Assembly (NCBI GenBank): GCA_041917975.1
Contig: JAYRWN010000131.1
Coordinates: 1-5,740 of the forward strand
Direction: 5' to 3'
Source: JAYRWN01 sp041917975
GTDB taxonomy: Bacteria > Bacteroidota > Bacteroidia > Chitinophagales > Saprospiraceae
DNA: 5,740 bases
Shown: piece by piece, positions 5,510 to 5,740 of the stretch
Layout of the letters: every line of letters begins with the position of its first letter
How positions within the stretch are numbered: position 1 is the first letter of the stretch
Notes under the pieces: model-generated
Told to the model about the DNA's origin: nothing
Database searches by the model: none
Seen by the model: only the letters and a program-made list of their open reading frames with translations
Translations under genes and position numbers: made by a program

Positions 5510-5740
5510 ATGTATAAAATATTCATTACCATATTTTTAATTTGGATAAAAACCCTTTGGGCCCAAGATGGAATCCATTTTGAAAGCGGAACGTTGGCGG
5601 AGGTGATGCAAAAGGCCCAAGACCAGAAGAAACCTGTTTTTGTGGATGTGTATACCACTTGGTGCGGTCCCTGTAAGCGGCTTTCCGCAGAGACGTTTAC
5701 GGACAGTGCCGTAGGCGCTTATTTTAATGAACATTTTATC
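5510..5740 (+). CDS. Secreted thioredoxin-fold protein (WCGPC), N-terminal part (runs off the right edge)
   Basis: Seventy-seven codons are visible with no stop. MYKIFITIFLIWIKTLWA is a signal peptide with probable cleavage near A18-Q19, so the protein should be periplasmic or secreted. A thioredoxin domain follows: GIHFESGTLAEVMQKAQ, the core strand KPVFVDVYTTW (41-51), active site W51-C52-G53-P54-C55-K56, then RLSAETFTDSAVGAYFNEHF. The long insertion-free start and the pattern SAETFTDSAV resemble the DsbD C-terminal/thioredoxin_7-like families, in which the helix after the motif ends before a 'V...FNE.F' segment. Downstream domains cannot be seen; many Bacteroidota relatives carry C-terminal repeat extensions. 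The ATG at 5510 is the first possible start upstream of the signal peptide; no Shine-Dalgarno site is visible. It is separated from gldH by 68 bases. Confidence 0.85.
   Translation, partial: MYKIFITIFLIWIKTLWAQDGIHFESGTLAEVMQKAQDQKKPVFVDVYTTWCGPCKRLSAETFTDSAVGAYFNEHFI

Overview
The window looks like chromosomal DNA from a member of the phylum Bacteroidota. The main reason is a recognisable GldH-type gliding-motility lipoprotein, a family essentially restricted to that phylum. Supporting signs are an AT-rich intergenic style with few Shine-Dalgarno sites, candidate TTG/TTTG-N20-TAnnTTTG-like promoters, and a CSPC-type membrane-anchored thioredoxin common in the group. A Saprospiria-like or related environmental lineage is possible, but that is inference only.

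Layout. The left quarter lies on the minus strand: the start of a small unrecognised lipoprotein gene (running off at base 1), a 256-base AT-rich gap with a perfect 16-bp palindrome, and a complete DUF2167-family envelope protein. A 285-base divergent intergenic region follows. The rest is on the plus strand: a Tat-signal TIM-barrel protein of the hydroxypyruvate isomerase-like family, a membrane-anchored TlpA/thioredoxin-like protein (WCSPC), grpE, dnaJ, gldH, and the first 77 codons of a secreted thioredoxin-fold protein (WCGPC) that runs off the right edge.

The core unit is grpE-dnaJ-gldH, with gaps of 9 and 6 bases, almost certainly co-transcribed. GrpE and DnaJ are the cytoplasmic co-chaperones of DnaK; neither dnaK nor hrcA is in the window. 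GldH acts in the envelope in gliding and the associated type IX secretion machinery. The two flanking thioredoxin-fold proteins both carry export or anchor signals, so they probably act on thiols outside the cytoplasm. This GldH has four cysteines besides its lipidated one, two of them in a CxxxxC pair, which makes a redox link with its neighbours an idea worth testing.

I see no RNA gene, insertion sequence, CRISPR array or phage gene. Most of the window is ordinary core-genome content. The most interesting points are the cysteine-rich GldH between two extracytoplasmic thioredoxins, a non-CIRCE inverted repeat and promoter-like element before grpE, and the histidine replacing a metal-ligand glutamine in the TIM-barrel protein.
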